Assembly: GCF_000282095.2 (NCBI RefSeq)
Contig: NZ_AKKC02000004.1
Span: 186,001 to 250,000, forward strand
Direction of reading: 5' to 3'
Source of the DNA: Rhizobium sp. CF080
GTDB taxonomy: Bacteria; Pseudomonadota; Alphaproteobacteria; Rhizobiales; Rhizobiaceae
DNA: 64,000 nt
A program made the translations under genes and the position numbers. Shown here piece by piece: positions 17,417-26,807 of the stretch. The notes beneath the pieces were generated by a model that was not told where the DNA came from, made no database searches, and saw only the letters and a list, made by a program, of their open reading frames with translations. Each line of letters opens with the position of its first letter. The first letter of the stretch is position 1.

Positions 17417-19084
17417 CTATAGGCCCATTCCAGCCGACCGCGTTCGATGTACCCCTTTTGGAACGAAGGCGAACTGTTCAGCAATACCCAAAAGGTCTGC
17501 AGCAAGATGCAGGGTCGAAAGCCACATCTCCGTGCCCTGCAGGCTTCCTGTCTGACCCTCGGCGAAGGCGAAGCCCTTTTTTGACTGCCACCGGTCCGGT
17601 GATTGCAGAATGATGTCTTCAGCCACGGCTTCCGCATGATTGCGCATGAAGTCCGTCTGCTTGAGGCATAGCCAAAGCGGATGGATCGTATCGAGGAGAT
17701 TACAAGCCGTATAGGTTGAACCGGAAAAACCGCGGTTGTTTCGATAGTGCGAAATGACGGAGTTGATTGTCGCTTCAGGAAAAGGGACAGGGACGCCGAA
17801 CTGGGCATGTGCTCCGCGTGTCAGGCGATAAAAGCCGTTCACCGGGTGCAAGAACCCCTGCTCCGCAGTCGGCTTTCCCCATAGGCCGGTCGAACGATCG
17901 ATATGGGTCGTCAGCCAGCCAAAGAGGATTTCTTTCCCCCTGCCGCTCTCGAAATACCTGGCGTTGAAATACAGCGCAGTGGCAATTGCATCCACCCGGT
18001 CGCCGCACCACCATGCGCGAGTGCTCCAGGGCAAGGTCTCCAGCCAGTCGCAAAGTGCAACGGCATCCATTCCCACGCCAGAGATTGGGTGAGAGGGATG
18101 AGCGCCGAGTATCTCCAGCGCATAACCGACCGCAAGCACGTTATAAAGAGCCGGGGAATCATCCCGGATATTCTTCAAAGGGTCAGGTGGGCGAAACGGA
18201 TCGGGAAAGAACCCGGTTGCGGGATCCTGCAGCGCCTGCAAGCGATCAATGGTTGCCTTTGCTTCGTTCCCCGAGGGCGGCTGTCCAAAACCGGCGGCGA
18301 TCTCGATCGCATCGCATTCATGCCTGACGCTCATACGCGCCACGCCATCGGCGTCCATCGATATATAGCCGTCCGGCGTCCGATGCTGTTCCCGCACATC
18401 CCGCCACTCGGCGTCCGCCACCCTGCTGATCCGCAGCAATGCTCGCTCCACCTCAGACCGGCGAGACTTCCCCGCGCCTGGCGTTTCCCCGCGACGGCGC
18501 ACCACTTTGGCCGGCACCCCCGCCGCAATCGCCAGGTCGGGAATGTCCTTGGTTACAACCGCACCGGCGGCAATAACAGCGCCCCTGCCGATCGTCACGC
18601 CATCGAGAACGACTGCATTGGCACCGATCCACACGTCATCGCCAATCGTAATGCCGAGCGTCTCGTGGGGTTGATCGTTGATGGGTATGTTCGGATCGTC
18701 GAAGCCGTGGTTGAAACCGACGATGGAGACGAGCGATGCAATGCGTACACCGTTTCCGCACCGGACCTTTCCGGAGATGCATGCATAAGGATTGACCGAA
18801 CAATTGGAGCCGATTTCCACATCTCCACGGACGAGCGCATGCCCGGCAATCCAGGAGCGATCGCCGACAATCAGAGAGGATGTGAAAATGCGCGCATCTT
18901 TTGCAATATACGCGGTGTCTGCGATCTGTGCGCCGGCGGTCTGCGCCAGCCTTTGCTTAAACTTCTTTTGGAGATCACTGTCGATATCCGCAGGTTCGCG
19001 CTCCCAGGTGAGGAATTGCAGTCTGTTTTCTCGATCCATCTCGGATTCAGGAATTTCTTGAATTGTCCTCTTTCCCTCACTCAT
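17417..19084 (-). CDS. Left-handed beta-helix acetyltransferase fused to an alpha/alpha-type domain
   Basis: 555 residues from ATG 19084, ten bases after AGGA; a GTG at 19093 is too close to that site. Residues about 40-200 show hexapeptide repeats ([47 protein letters not shown]) of LbH acetyltransferases, with an insertion containing [14 protein letters not shown] that carries the likely catalytic His. Residues about 260-555 are all-helical, rich in Trp/Gly turns ([34 protein letters not shown]), resembling an alpha/alpha toroid. The combination is unusual. It lies downstream of the SMP-30-like gene on the same strand in an acidic-glycan locus, so it may modify a released saccharide. Confidence 0.7.
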   Translation of the reverse strand: MSEGKRTIQEIPESEMDRENRLQFLTWEREPADIDSDLQKKFKQRLAQTAGAQIADTAYIAKDARIFTSSLIVGDRSWIAGHALVRGDVEIGSNCSVNPYACISGKVRCGNGVRIASLVSIVGFNHGFDDPNIPINDQPHETLGITIGDDVWIGANAVVLDGVTIGRGAVIAAGAVVTKDIPDLAIAAGVPAKVVRRRGETPGAGKSRRSEVERALLRISRVADAEWRDVREQHRTPDGYISMDADGVARMSVRHECDAIEIAAGFGQPPSGNEAKATIDRLQALQDPATGFFPDPFRPPDPLKNIRDDSPALYNVLAVGYALEILGAHPSHPISGVGMDAVALCDWLETLPWSTRAWWCGDRVDAIATALYFNARYFESGRGKEILFGWLTTHIDRSTGLWGKPTAEQGFLHPVNGFYRLTRGAHAQFGVPVPFPEATINSVISHYRNNRGFSGSTYTACNLLDTIHPLWLCLKQTDFMRNHAEAVAEDIILQSPDRWQSKKGFAFAEGQTGSLQGTEMWLSTLHLAADLLGIAEQFAFVPKGVHRTRSAGMGL

Positions 19085-19143
19085 ATGTCGCACGTCCTAT
19101 TTTCCTCGCTGTAGGCTGATGGCCGTCTGCACGTCACAGATGC

Positions 19144-20001
19144 TCACCCCAGAATGACGCGAGGCTCCGCCACACCTTGAAACTTCGTCAAGCGGGAGAA
19201 AGTCATTCCCGCATGGGGTTCTGCAAGCTGCGCCTCGGCAGTCACTCCTTGAAACGCCGACGTGGCGAAGAGGGTGTAGAGGTTCGCGCCGCCAAAAGCC
19301 GGACACGATATGCGAGCCGCATCAAAATGCTCGGCGGTAATTTCCTCGCCATTCGCACCGTAACATGCCACCCGATGCGCACCCCATTGGGCATTCCAGA
19401 AGTTTCCCTGCGCATCGATCACCGCACCATCGGGCGAGAGGCCTGCCGCATTCAAATCCAGGAACAGTTCCGGATCTTCCTCGGGCCATCCGTGGCCATC
19501 CAGCCGGACATGCCAGATCTTCTTGAGGCGCGTGTCGGCGAAATATGCCAGCGATCGCCCGGCATCAAAACAGATCGCATTGGGAATGCTGATGCCGGGG
19601 TAGAGCCTGCGCATCTCGCCGCGATAGTAGCGCCATATGGCACCGGCTTCCGCTTCCGAACGCTTGCCCATCGTGCCGATCCAGAAACCGCCCCAGGGGT
19701 CGGCCCGCCCGTCGTTGGAGCGCAGACGCGGCTCAGACGGGAATGACGCCACGAGCTCCCGCTGGCCGGATGCCAGATCCAGACGCCACAGGCCCGTTTC
19801 AGAAGCGATCAGAAGTTCTTGCCCCGATATCCAGCCTGCGGCCGAGACGTTTTCTTCGAACTGCCACTGTCGCGGTCCGCCGGCTTCCAGGCTTAACAAA
19901 AGATTGCCGACAATATCGAACCAGAAAAATTGCTGTCGTTCCGGATGCCAGAAAGCCCCTTCGCCAAGTTCGCAGCGCCGCTGATCGAATATGTCGTTCA
20001 T
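19144..20001 (-). CDS. SMP-30/gluconolactonase/LRE-family protein
   Basis: 285 residues from ATG 20001; a GTG at 20031 would add ten residues and neither start has a strong ribosome binding site. Six-bladed propeller motifs are clear: ELGEGAFWHPERQQFFWFDI at the N-terminus, RSNDGRADPWGGFWIGTM supplying the metal-binding Asn-Asp, and SPDGAVIDAQGNFWNA. Family members are Ca/Zn lactonases acting on aldonolactones and related compounds, and are often found in sugar-acid catabolic loci. It is divergent from the GntR regulator and upstream of the acetyltransferase fusion, with 59 bases between them. Confidence 0.88.
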   Translation of the reverse strand: MNDIFDQRRCELGEGAFWHPERQQFFWFDIVGNLLLSLEAGGPRQWQFEENVSAAGWISGQELLIASETGLWRLDLASGQRELVASFPSEPRLRSNDGRADPWGGFWIGTMGKRSEAEAGAIWRYYRGEMRRLYPGISIPNAICFDAGRSLAYFADTRLKKIWHVRLDGHGWPEEDPELFLDLNAAGLSPDGAVIDAQGNFWNAQWGAHRVACYGANGEEITAEHFDAARISCPAFGGANLYTLFATSAFQGVTAEAQLAEPHAGMTFSRLTKFQGVAEPRVILG

Positions 20002-20195
20002 GCGCGTTTGGCCTTTGCTCAGGTTTGACACTTGGTGTGCGGCGTCATCATACCAATTTTCAACATCCGCGAGAGTGACGAAATACAGCAGACAAATTTA
20101 AGCGTCCAGCTTTAGTTTTCGACTTCCCATCGACCTGACGAAGCCTTCCAAACGCAAATGAAATTCGCCTGCGCATTGAAACGGACCCGAATTTG

Positions 20196-20212
20196 TCATA
20201 CACGTGTGATGA
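20196..20212. promoter_or_regulatory. Candidate GntR operator
   Basis: TCATACACGTGTGATGA has a perfect 8-base palindromic core (ACACGTGT, 20200-20207) with nearly symmetric TCAT/ATGA flanks. It sits in the spacer between the divergent SMP-30-like and GntR genes, 32 bases before the GntR start, where an autoregulatory operator is expected. Inference from position and symmetry only. Confidence 0.35.
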
Positions 20213-20243
20213 ATACGACGACTCGTTGCAGTGAGGATTGAGC

Positions 20244-20981
20244 GTGACGACCCAGACCAAGGATCGGAACAAGGGACCGGGATCGCTGGTGTCACGGGTC
20301 GGCGAAAGCCTTCGAGCGGCAATTGTCAGCGGTCAATACGTGCCCGGCGACAAGCTTCCCAGCGAGGTCGAACTGACGGAGGCGCATGGCGTAAGCCGTA
20401 CCGTGGTTCGCGAGGCGGTCGCCGCGCTACGCTCGGACGGGCTTGTCGAAGTGAGACAGGGTGCGGGAATTTATGTTCTCAGCCAGGATAGTCAGGCCCC
20501 TTCGAGCCGGAAAATCGACCGGGCGCGCGTATCGTCCGATCTGGAGGTACTGGAGGTCCGGGCTCCGCTCGAAATCGAGGCTGCCGGTCTGGCTGCGATG
20601 CGTCGGTCTCCGGCACAGGAGGAGGCAATCTTCGAGTGTCATCGGCATATTCTGCGGTGTATCGAGCAGAACGAATCCATCCGCGAGGCAGATCTCGCAC
20701 TCCATTTCGCCATCGCCGACGCCACCAACAACCCGCTGTTCCGGCAGCATCTGGAATTTCACGGCGCCGCGGTCATCCCGCAATCGAGAGCCACGCCCGC
20801 CGAACGGTCCGGAGAGCAGACCGCCTATCGCCGCATGATCCATACGGAGCACGAAGCGATCGTCATGGCGATCTCCGATCGCAATGACGAGGCTGCGCGC
20901 AATGCCATGCGCGACCACCTGAGAGGCAGCCAGATACGCTACCGGGATGTCTTGAGAGATTTCAAGGCGTTTTCGAGCTAA
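20244..20981 (+). CDS. FadR-subfamily GntR transcriptional regulator
   Basis: 245 residues from GTG 20244, seven bases after GTGAGG; a TTG at 20238 is too close. The N-terminal winged helix contains GDKLPSEVELTEAHGVSRTVVREAVAALRSDGLVEVRQGAGIYV, the standard GntR pattern. The C-terminal domain is an FCD fold with metal/ligand residues in DLALHFAIADATNNP and HEAIVMAISDRNDEAA. FadR-type regulators commonly control uronate and aldonate genes. The position between the SMP-30-like/acetyltransferase pair and the lyase/ABC genes makes it the likely local regulator, with an oligouronate product as plausible effector. Confidence 0.92.
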   Translation: MTTQTKDRNKGPGSLVSRVGESLRAAIVSGQYVPGDKLPSEVELTEAHGVSRTVVREAVAALRSDGLVEVRQGAGIYVLSQDSQAPSSRKIDRARVSSDLEVLEVRAPLEIEAAGLAAMRRSPAQEEAIFECHRHILRCIEQNESIREADLALHFAIADATNNPLFRQHLEFHGAAVIPQSRATPAERSGEQTAYRRMIHTEHEAIVMAISDRNDEAARNAMRDHLRGSQIRYRDVLRDFKAFSS

Positions 20982-21022
20982 AGCAGCAGCAGCCGGAGAC
21001 ATGAGCCAAGCCGGCTTTCGAC

Positions 21023-21811
21023 CTAATCTGCTTCACGTCCCCAGACCTCGATCTGGGTAAGCGCCGGAAAGGGCGAAGGGTCGTCGGCCTTGATCAGGCT
21101 GTGCAGCTTGATCCATTCAACCACCTGCTCCCTCACCGGGAAGCATTGCGCCGCACCCGATTTGGTCAGAGAAAGACATGCGGTCTCGGCGTTAGAAAAG
21201 GTGACACTCGCCTTTTCCCACCATGAATCATGCGGAAAGTCGGCACGCAAATAGAGGACGATTTCGTCGATTTTCACCGGCCGACCGAAATCGAGGGTCA
21301 GCGTCGCCTCCGGGTCGCGATTGATCCCCCAGCTCGTGTACGGCCAGAAGCCGTGATCGTCATTGGCCTTTTCGCCGTCGATGGCGTTACGCGCGGCGAA
21401 CACCGCCTCTCCACGTGTCTCCACATTCGCCTTGGCATGCGGAAAGATGGCGGAATTGGCGTGGTCATCCCAAGGATTGAGGGCCAGATTCCGTCGCGGC
21501 ATGATTTCATCCGCCCGTGCCTTGCGCACGCAGAGCCTGTGAATCCCGCCTTCGAAGGCCCGCGGTGAATAGGGGACGCGTTTCGAACCGAAGGGCACCC
21601 CAAGCGCATAGGTCCGGCCCTTCATATAGACGATGGCGGGGCTCATCGCGTCATCAAGGGCAAGCATGAGATAACCTGGCTCGGATGCTTCGACGACGAC
21701 CTGATCGCCTTCGTTGTAGCTGTCGCGATAAACGAGATATGTCTCGTCCGTGCCCGTTGCCCAAGCGCGCACCTCGCCCGCCACATCTACGACTTTCAGC
21801 GTCAGTTCCAT
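21023..21811 (-). CDS. Discoidin (F5/8 type C)-like carbohydrate-binding protein
   Basis: 262 residues, ATG 21811, 11 bases downstream of the lyase gene on the same strand. The first 110 residues are beta-rich with no family recognised. The rest looks like an F5/8C-type jelly roll: AARNAIDGEKANDDHGFWPYTSWGI, then ATLTLDFGRPVKIDEIVLYLR, the usual ligand-loop and core strands. There is no signal peptide, so it would act in the cytoplasm with the lyase. Its coupling to the lyase suggests that it binds the same acidic saccharide or forms part of the enzyme. A catalytic role cannot be excluded. Confidence 0.65.
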   Translation of the reverse strand: MELTLKVVDVAGEVRAWATGTDETYLVYRDSYNEGDQVVVEASEPGYLMLALDDAMSPAIVYMKGRTYALGVPFGSKRVPYSPRAFEGGIHRLCVRKARADEIMPRRNLALNPWDDHANSAIFPHAKANVETRGEAVFAARNAIDGEKANDDHGFWPYTSWGINRDPEATLTLDFGRPVKIDEIVLYLRADFPHDSWWEKASVTFSNAETACLSLTKSGAAQCFPVREQVVEWIKLHSLIKADDPSPFPALTQIEVWGREAD

Positions 21812-21822
21812 GCTCGTCCTCC

Positions 21823-23604
21823 TCAGACGATCCGCAGTTTCAGGCAGGTCCTGGCAAAGGGGATGCGCAGTCGATAAATTCTCGGGGGCCAGGAGCGACG
21901 CAGGCGGGCATCGTCGATATCGATTGCCTCGACCTCGATCTCGCCGGCTCCATCAAGGTCGATGCGGCCGAGGCCTTCGAAATAAAGGGCTTGATGGATA
22001 ATCGGCTCGACGCAGGTCATCAGTGAAAGCACAGCCGGTCGGTCACCCTCATGAATATCCACGACCTCGACCTCCTTCCCGCGACGAAGCGTGACGGTTC
22101 GCCGATAGGATCGCACGTGTGCCTCGACCGGGTAGGCGGACGCGATATCCAGCGATATTTGCGCCTGGTTTTCGGTGAATTCCGTGTGGACATTCCGCGC
22201 CGCGAAATCCGCGCCATCGGCCTGGTTCATGTCACCGAAGCTCGGCAGATTGTGGAAGGCGGACTGCATGGTCCAGATGTCGTAACGCTCCGAAGAGAAG
22301 GTCTTGGCCGTGTAAGTTTCGACCCCGACATCGATCAGGAAAGGCTTGCCATCCTTGTAGAGCGTCAGGCTGCCGACATCGTTGTGGTTATGGCTTTCGC
22401 CGTTATTGCCGCCTTTGACGGCCAGCGAAAAGCGGTCGTCGCGGGCGATGAACAGGCCAATCCCCGGATAAAACGCATCACCGGGGGGCTTCGCTTCCCT
22501 CGCGATCTCGGGCGTTAACAGCAGTTCCTGCACGCGATACCAGAGGTTCCACTCCTCCGGCAGGTGCTTTTGCTCTGACGACAGGCGGTCGCGCGCGGCG
22601 AATGCCGCCAAGACGTCCGACCCGACGGCCTTACCGAAGAGATATTCGCGTACGGTGCAGGGTTCTATGACGGCGGCGGAATCGGAAAAGTTGAAATACC
22701 GGCGGCCGGCCACATGCATGTTGACAATGTATTCCGCCATGCCGCGGATTTTTGGAGCTTTCCAGAAAGGCGCCATTGAAGCCGGCGCCACCGTGTCCAG
22801 AATGGCCATCGCTCCGGCCATACAAAGCGCCGCATGGCGATAGTAGACCACTCCCTCCTCGCAGGCCCCATCTTCAGCGTAGTCCTTGATGAAGGCGTCC
22901 AGGCCGGAAAGGGCCTTTTCGACGACCCGCCTGCGTAGATCCTGATCCGTTTTCAGGGCAAAGGCCGATAAAAGGACGTTCTGCGTTATCCATGCCGTCC
23001 AGTTGTTCATTCGCTCGGCGCCGTTGCCCATCCACCAGAAATGCTGGTCGAGGTAGGGCGACAGAACGCGGGCGCGGAGTTCGCGTTCGATCCGGCCGAC
23101 GATCTGCGGGCTGACCTTGTCGAGCCGATCTCCCATGAGAGCAGCCACGGTCGCCAGCAGAGCACCCGTCTCTGCCGCAAACAGATCGATGACCGGCCGC
23201 TCCGTATCGGGCAATGCAAACCGCTGCCCACCCCGTTCATAAGCGTTGTGAGCCGGAAGCTGCCATCCGCTTTCCTCACAGATCAGAAAGACGCCGTCGA
23301 TGATCGCATCGATGAAGCGGCCCCTGCCCTCAAGCAGCTCGGCGAGAACCAGATCGTTCAACATCCGCCGCCGCGAAAAATACAGCGATTCAAAGCGCGA
23401 GCGGTTACCGTTCAGCGAATATTCCCGATAGTCCGCAGCCTTGATGACCGACCAGGGCCGGCCCAGGGCCGCCTCTGCATCGCGCATGACCGCGGAACGC
23501 ATGTCGTCCGATACGGCGCGCCACGCGGCCCGGTCCTCGACCGGCGAACCGGGCATGAAGTCTGCCAAAACCGGCGGCAACGATCCGGCGATCTCGCTGA
23601 ACAT
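21823..23604 (-). CDS. Heparinase II/III-family polysaccharide lyase
   Basis: 593 residues from ATG 23604, seven bases after GGAGG. The N-terminal half is an alpha/alpha barrel (NNWTAWITQNVLLSAFAL, CEEGVVYYRHAALCMAG). The C-terminal half is the heparinase II/III beta-sandwich with NGESHNHNDVGSLTLYKDG, whose His-x-His-Asn-Asp is the conserved active-site/metal block, then FHNLPSFGDMNQADG. Such lyases cleave uronic acid polysaccharides by beta-elimination to give unsaturated ends, which GH88 enzymes (present at 25.6 kb) remove. No signal peptide is visible, so it probably acts on imported oligosaccharides. The exact substrate cannot be told from sequence alone. Confidence 0.88.
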   Translation of the reverse strand: MFSEIAGSLPPVLADFMPGSPVEDRAAWRAVSDDMRSAVMRDAEAALGRPWSVIKAADYREYSLNGNRSRFESLYFSRRRMLNDLVLAELLEGRGRFIDAIIDGVFLICEESGWQLPAHNAYERGGQRFALPDTERPVIDLFAAETGALLATVAALMGDRLDKVSPQIVGRIERELRARVLSPYLDQHFWWMGNGAERMNNWTAWITQNVLLSAFALKTDQDLRRRVVEKALSGLDAFIKDYAEDGACEEGVVYYRHAALCMAGAMAILDTVAPASMAPFWKAPKIRGMAEYIVNMHVAGRRYFNFSDSAAVIEPCTVREYLFGKAVGSDVLAAFAARDRLSSEQKHLPEEWNLWYRVQELLLTPEIAREAKPPGDAFYPGIGLFIARDDRFSLAVKGGNNGESHNHNDVGSLTLYKDGKPFLIDVGVETYTAKTFSSERYDIWTMQSAFHNLPSFGDMNQADGADFAARNVHTEFTENQAQISLDIASAYPVEAHVRSYRRTVTLRRGKEVEVVDIHEGDRPAVLSLMTCVEPIIHQALYFEGLGRIDLDGAGEIEVEAIDIDDARLRRSWPPRIYRLRIPFARTCLKLRIV

Positions 23605-23650
23605 CAAACCTCCTCCATGCGATCGGTAACGACCTCAAACGCCACCTATC

Positions 23651-23685
23651 ATACGTATTTTAAGATGACTACAAAATTCATATGA
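23651..23685. promoter_or_regulatory. Paired palindromes between divergent lyase and ABC operons
   Basis: Two perfect 8-base palindromes lie 19 bases apart: ATACGTAT (23651-23658, preceded by TC) and TCATATGA (23678-23685). Both share the TCATA element seen in the palindrome upstream of the GntR gene, so they are candidate binding sites for the same regulator controlling both operons. Pattern match only. Confidence 0.3.
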
Positions 23686-23830
23686 TTTATCCATAAATTT
23701 GTTTGACCAATGCGGGAGATGTGCTATTCCCTCAGCCGGGAGGCGGCACGCCCGGCATCATGGCTGCCTGCTGGCCGCGGATGAGCCCTTGGGCATCGAT
23801 CGGAGCGTCCTGGTTCGAGGAGGGATAAAA

Positions 23831-24781
23831 TTGTCCATGTCGAATTCGACCATCGCCGCAGGCGATGCGCCGGCTACGTCCCGGCGAGCGACCAGGATAT
23901 TGTCGCGCCGCCGACGCAAGATACAGAGCGCGCTGGTCGCCTACTCCTTCATCGCGCCGAATTTCCTCGGTTTTGCCGTCTTCACGCTCGGGCCGATCCT
24001 GTTCGCCTTCGTGCTGGCATTCATGCATTGGGACGGCTCCAATGCGATCACCTTTGCCGGCCTCGACAACTTCTGGCGGCTGTTCGAGGACAAGGTCTTC
24101 ATTGCCGCATTCTGGAACACGATCATCTATACGGTCGTATCGGTTCCCGCGACGCTCGCCTGCGCGCTCGGCCTGGCGATCCTGCTGAACCAGAAGATCT
24201 TCGGCCGCGACTTCTTCCGCACGGCGATGTTCTTCCCCTATGTCGCTTCGCTGGTGGCCGTCGCCGTGGTCTGGAACATGATCTTCAACCCCGAAATGGG
24301 GCCGGTGAACATGATCCTCTATACGCTCGGCCTGGACCCCAAGGACATGCCGGGCTGGGCTGCCGACCGGCATTGGGCGATGGTAACGGTCATCCTCTTC
24401 GGTGTCTGGAAGAGCATGGGTTATTACATGGTCATCTATCTCGCCGGGCTGCAGGGCATCAATTCCGAGCTTTATGAAGCGGCCGACCTCGATGGCGCGA
24501 ATTCGTGGCAGAAGTTTCTCTATGTTACCGTGCCGCAGCTCGCTCCCACGACCTTTTTCGTGACCGTCATGCTGACAATCCAGTCGTTCAAGGTCTTCGA
24601 CCAGATCTACATGATCACCCAGGGCGGCCCCGGTACCTCGACCCTCGTTCTCGTCTATCACATCTACAACGAAGCCTTCATCTCCTGGGACCTCGGTTAC
24701 TCCAGCATGATTGCGCTCGTTCTCTTCTTCCTCGTGCTGGCGGTCACGGTCGTCCAGTTTCGCCGACAGAAGGAGGATTGA
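23831..24781 (+). CDS. Carbohydrate ABC transporter permease (MalF/UgpA type)
   Basis: 316 residues from TTG 23831, six bases after GAGGAGGG; ATG 23837 is the alternative but is spaced 12 bases away. It has six membrane segments after a basic N-terminal extension. SFIAPNFLGFAVFTLGPILFA is the typical first segment, and the EAA loop reads YEAADLDGANSWQKFLYVTVPQLAPT. It heads an operon running to the DUF2264 gene or beyond and is divergent from the lyase gene. With the second permease, MsmX-type ATPase and solute-binding protein it forms a complete CUT1 importer, presumably for uronate-containing oligosaccharides. Confidence 0.92.
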   Translation: MSMSNSTIAAGDAPATSRRATRILSRRRRKIQSALVAYSFIAPNFLGFAVFTLGPILFAFVLAFMHWDGSNAITFAGLDNFWRLFEDKVFIAAFWNTIIYTVVSVPATLACALGLAILLNQKIFGRDFFRTAMFFPYVASLVAVAVVWNMIFNPEMGPVNMILYTLGLDPKDMPGWAADRHWAMVTVILFGVWKSMGYYMVIYLAGLQGINSELYEAADLDGANSWQKFLYVTVPQLAPTTFFVTVMLTIQSFKVFDQIYMITQGGPGTSTLVLVYHIYNEAFISWDLGYSSMIALVLFFLVLAVTVVQFRRQKED

Positions 24782-24784
24782 TCC

Positions 24785-25621
24785 TTGAAGATTGCCGGAC
24801 GCAAGATCACCGCCAAAAGGATTGCAATCTACGCGACGGTCATCGTCATCACCGCCGTGATGCTGATGCCTTTCGCCTGGATGCTTTCAGCCTCGCTGAA
24901 GCTCAGCCGCGACGTCTTCGTATTCCCGATCGAGTGGATTCCGTCGCAACCGCAGTGGCAGAACTACGTGGATATCTGGACGAAGATTCCGCTCGGCCTG
25001 TTCATCTACAATACATCGAAGCTGACCATCATCGTCACCCTGCTTCAGTTGCTGACGTCGAGCTTCGCGGCCTATGCCTTTGCCAAGCTCGAGTTTCCCT
25101 ACAAGAACACGCTTTTCCTCGGCTATATCGCGACGATCGCCATGCCGTGGCAGGTCTACATGGTGCCGCAGTTCCTGCTGATGCGCGAATTCGGCCTGAA
25201 CAATACGCATCTGGCGCTGATCTGCCTGCAGGCATTCACCGCCTTCGGCGTCTTCCTGATGCGGCAGTTCTACATGTCGATCCCGACGGAGCTTTGCGAA
25301 GCGGCGCGCATCGACGGCATGAACGAATATCAGATCTGGGCCCGCATCATGCTGCCCCTGTCGAAGCCCGCACTGTCGACGCTGACCATCTTCACCTTCG
25401 TCACCACCTGGAATGACTTCCTCGGCCCAATGATCTACCTGACCAAGACGGAGCTGAAGACGATCCAGATCGGCCTGCGCATGTTCATCTCGCAGTATTC
25501 CGCGGAATACGGGCTGATCATGGCAGCATCGGTCGTGGCACTCATTCCCGTCCTGATCGTCTTCCTGTCGCTGCAGCGCTTCTTCGTCGAGGGCGTCGCC
25601 TCGTCAGGCATCAAGGGTTAA
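24785..25621 (+). CDS. Carbohydrate ABC transporter permease (MalG/UgpE type)
   Basis: 278 residues from TTG 24785, after GGAGG and only 3 bases behind the previous gene. It has six membrane segments, the family EAA loop CEAARIDGMNEYQIWARIMLPLSKPAL and the MalG-type C-terminus QRFFVEGVASSGIKG. It pairs with the upstream permease in one importer. The lack of an upstream ATG in frame supports the TTG start; the rare start may lower its translation relative to its partner. Confidence 0.92.
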   Translation: MKIAGRKITAKRIAIYATVIVITAVMLMPFAWMLSASLKLSRDVFVFPIEWIPSQPQWQNYVDIWTKIPLGLFIYNTSKLTIIVTLLQLLTSSFAAYAFAKLEFPYKNTLFLGYIATIAMPWQVYMVPQFLLMREFGLNNTHLALICLQAFTAFGVFLMRQFYMSIPTELCEAARIDGMNEYQIWARIMLPLSKPALSTLTIFTFVTTWNDFLGPMIYLTKTELKTIQIGLRMFISQYSAEYGLIMAASVVALIPVLIVFLSLQRFFVEGVASSGIKG

Positions 25622-25625
25622 CGTC

Positions 25626-26798
25626 ATGAATGCCATTGCGCCGATCGCTCCCCCACCGATCACGGATGCCGAGGTCAAGACGGCGCTTGATCTCACCGTC
25701 GCCCAGATCCGGCGTAATCTGCCCACCTTCACCTACACGTCCCAGAACCATTCCAGCGTCGGCAATTTTTATCCCGCCGTCGAGAATACCCAGTGGACCG
25801 CGGGTTTCTGGCCGGGGGAAATCTGGTTGGCGTTCGAGCATACGGGTGACAAGGTTTTTCAGTATGCGGCACAAATCCAGGTGCAGAGTTTCCTGCACCG
25901 GATCTTGAACCGCATCGAGACCGATCACCATGATATGGGCTTTCTCTATTCACCCTCTTGCATCGCCGCCTGGAAGCTGGTGGGTGATGAGGACGGGCGC
26001 AAGGCCGCCATTCTGGCTGCGGACCAGTTGATCGAACGCTTCCAGCCGATCGGCCAGTTCATCCAGGCCTGGGGCCGCAAGGGTGTCGCCGAGGAATACC
26101 GCTACATCATCGACTGCCTGTTGAACCTGCCATTGCTCTATTGGGCCAGCCGCGAGACAGGCGATCCAAAATATCGCGACATCGCGCTCATCCATGCCCG
26201 CACGACGCTGGCAAACTCGATAAGGCCGGACGCTTCCACCTACCATACGTTCTACATGGACCCGGTTACCGGTGCGCCCGTTCGTGGCGCGACGAAACAG
26301 GGATACAAGGACGACAGTTTCTGGGCCCGTGGGCAGGCCTGGGGGATTGCCGGGATGGCGCTTTCCTATCGTTACGAGCCGATCGAGGAATATCGCAATA
26401 CCTTCGACCAGCTCCTCGACTTCTATCTGAAGAAGCTGCCTACCGACCTGGTGCCCTATTGGGATCTGGTGTTCTCGGACGGAGATGGCGAGCCCCGTGA
26501 TACCTCGGCAGCCGCAATCGTCGCCTGCGGGTTGCTCGAAATGGCCGAACTGGTCGAAGCGGACGTTGCCGCGCGTTACCATGAGCTTGCGCGCCGCATG
26601 ATGAAAAGCCTTGCCGACCATTACGCGGTCAAGGACCCGGCCATTTCCAACGGCCTCGTCCTGCATGGGACCTATTCCAAGAAATCGCCCTTCAACACGT
26701 GCCGCGGCGAAGGTGTCGACGAGTGTGTCTCGTGGGGCGACTATTATTACATGGAAGCCTTGACGCGCCTCTCGCGCAATTGGTCTTCCTATTGGTGA
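25626..26798 (+). CDS. Unsaturated glucuronyl hydrolase, glycoside hydrolase family 88
   Basis: 390 residues. GH88 enzymes remove the 4,5-unsaturated uronic acid left by polysaccharide lyases by hydration of the double bond. Family landmarks are TQWTAGFWPGEIWLAFEHTGD, HHDMGFLYSP with one catalytic Asp, YRYIIDCLLNLPLLYWA with the second Asp, and QGYKDDSFWARGQAWGIAG. No signal peptide, so it is cytoplasmic, as is usual. Placed between the permeases and the ATPase gene, it shows that the importer brings in unsaturated oligosaccharides or their precursors, in line with the heparinase-like lyase encoded divergently. Confidence 0.93.
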   Translation: MNAIAPIAPPPITDAEVKTALDLTVAQIRRNLPTFTYTSQNHSSVGNFYPAVENTQWTAGFWPGEIWLAFEHTGDKVFQYAAQIQVQSFLHRILNRIETDHHDMGFLYSPSCIAAWKLVGDEDGRKAAILAADQLIERFQPIGQFIQAWGRKGVAEEYRYIIDCLLNLPLLYWASRETGDPKYRDIALIHARTTLANSIRPDASTYHTFYMDPVTGAPVRGATKQGYKDDSFWARGQAWGIAGMALSYRYEPIEEYRNTFDQLLDFYLKKLPTDLVPYWDLVFSDGDGEPRDTSAAAIVACGLLEMAELVEADVAARYHELARRMMKSLADHYAVKDPAISNGLVLHGTYSKKSPFNTCRGEGVDECVSWGDYYYMEALTRLSRNWSSYW

Positions 26799-26807
26799 GA
26801 GAACCTG

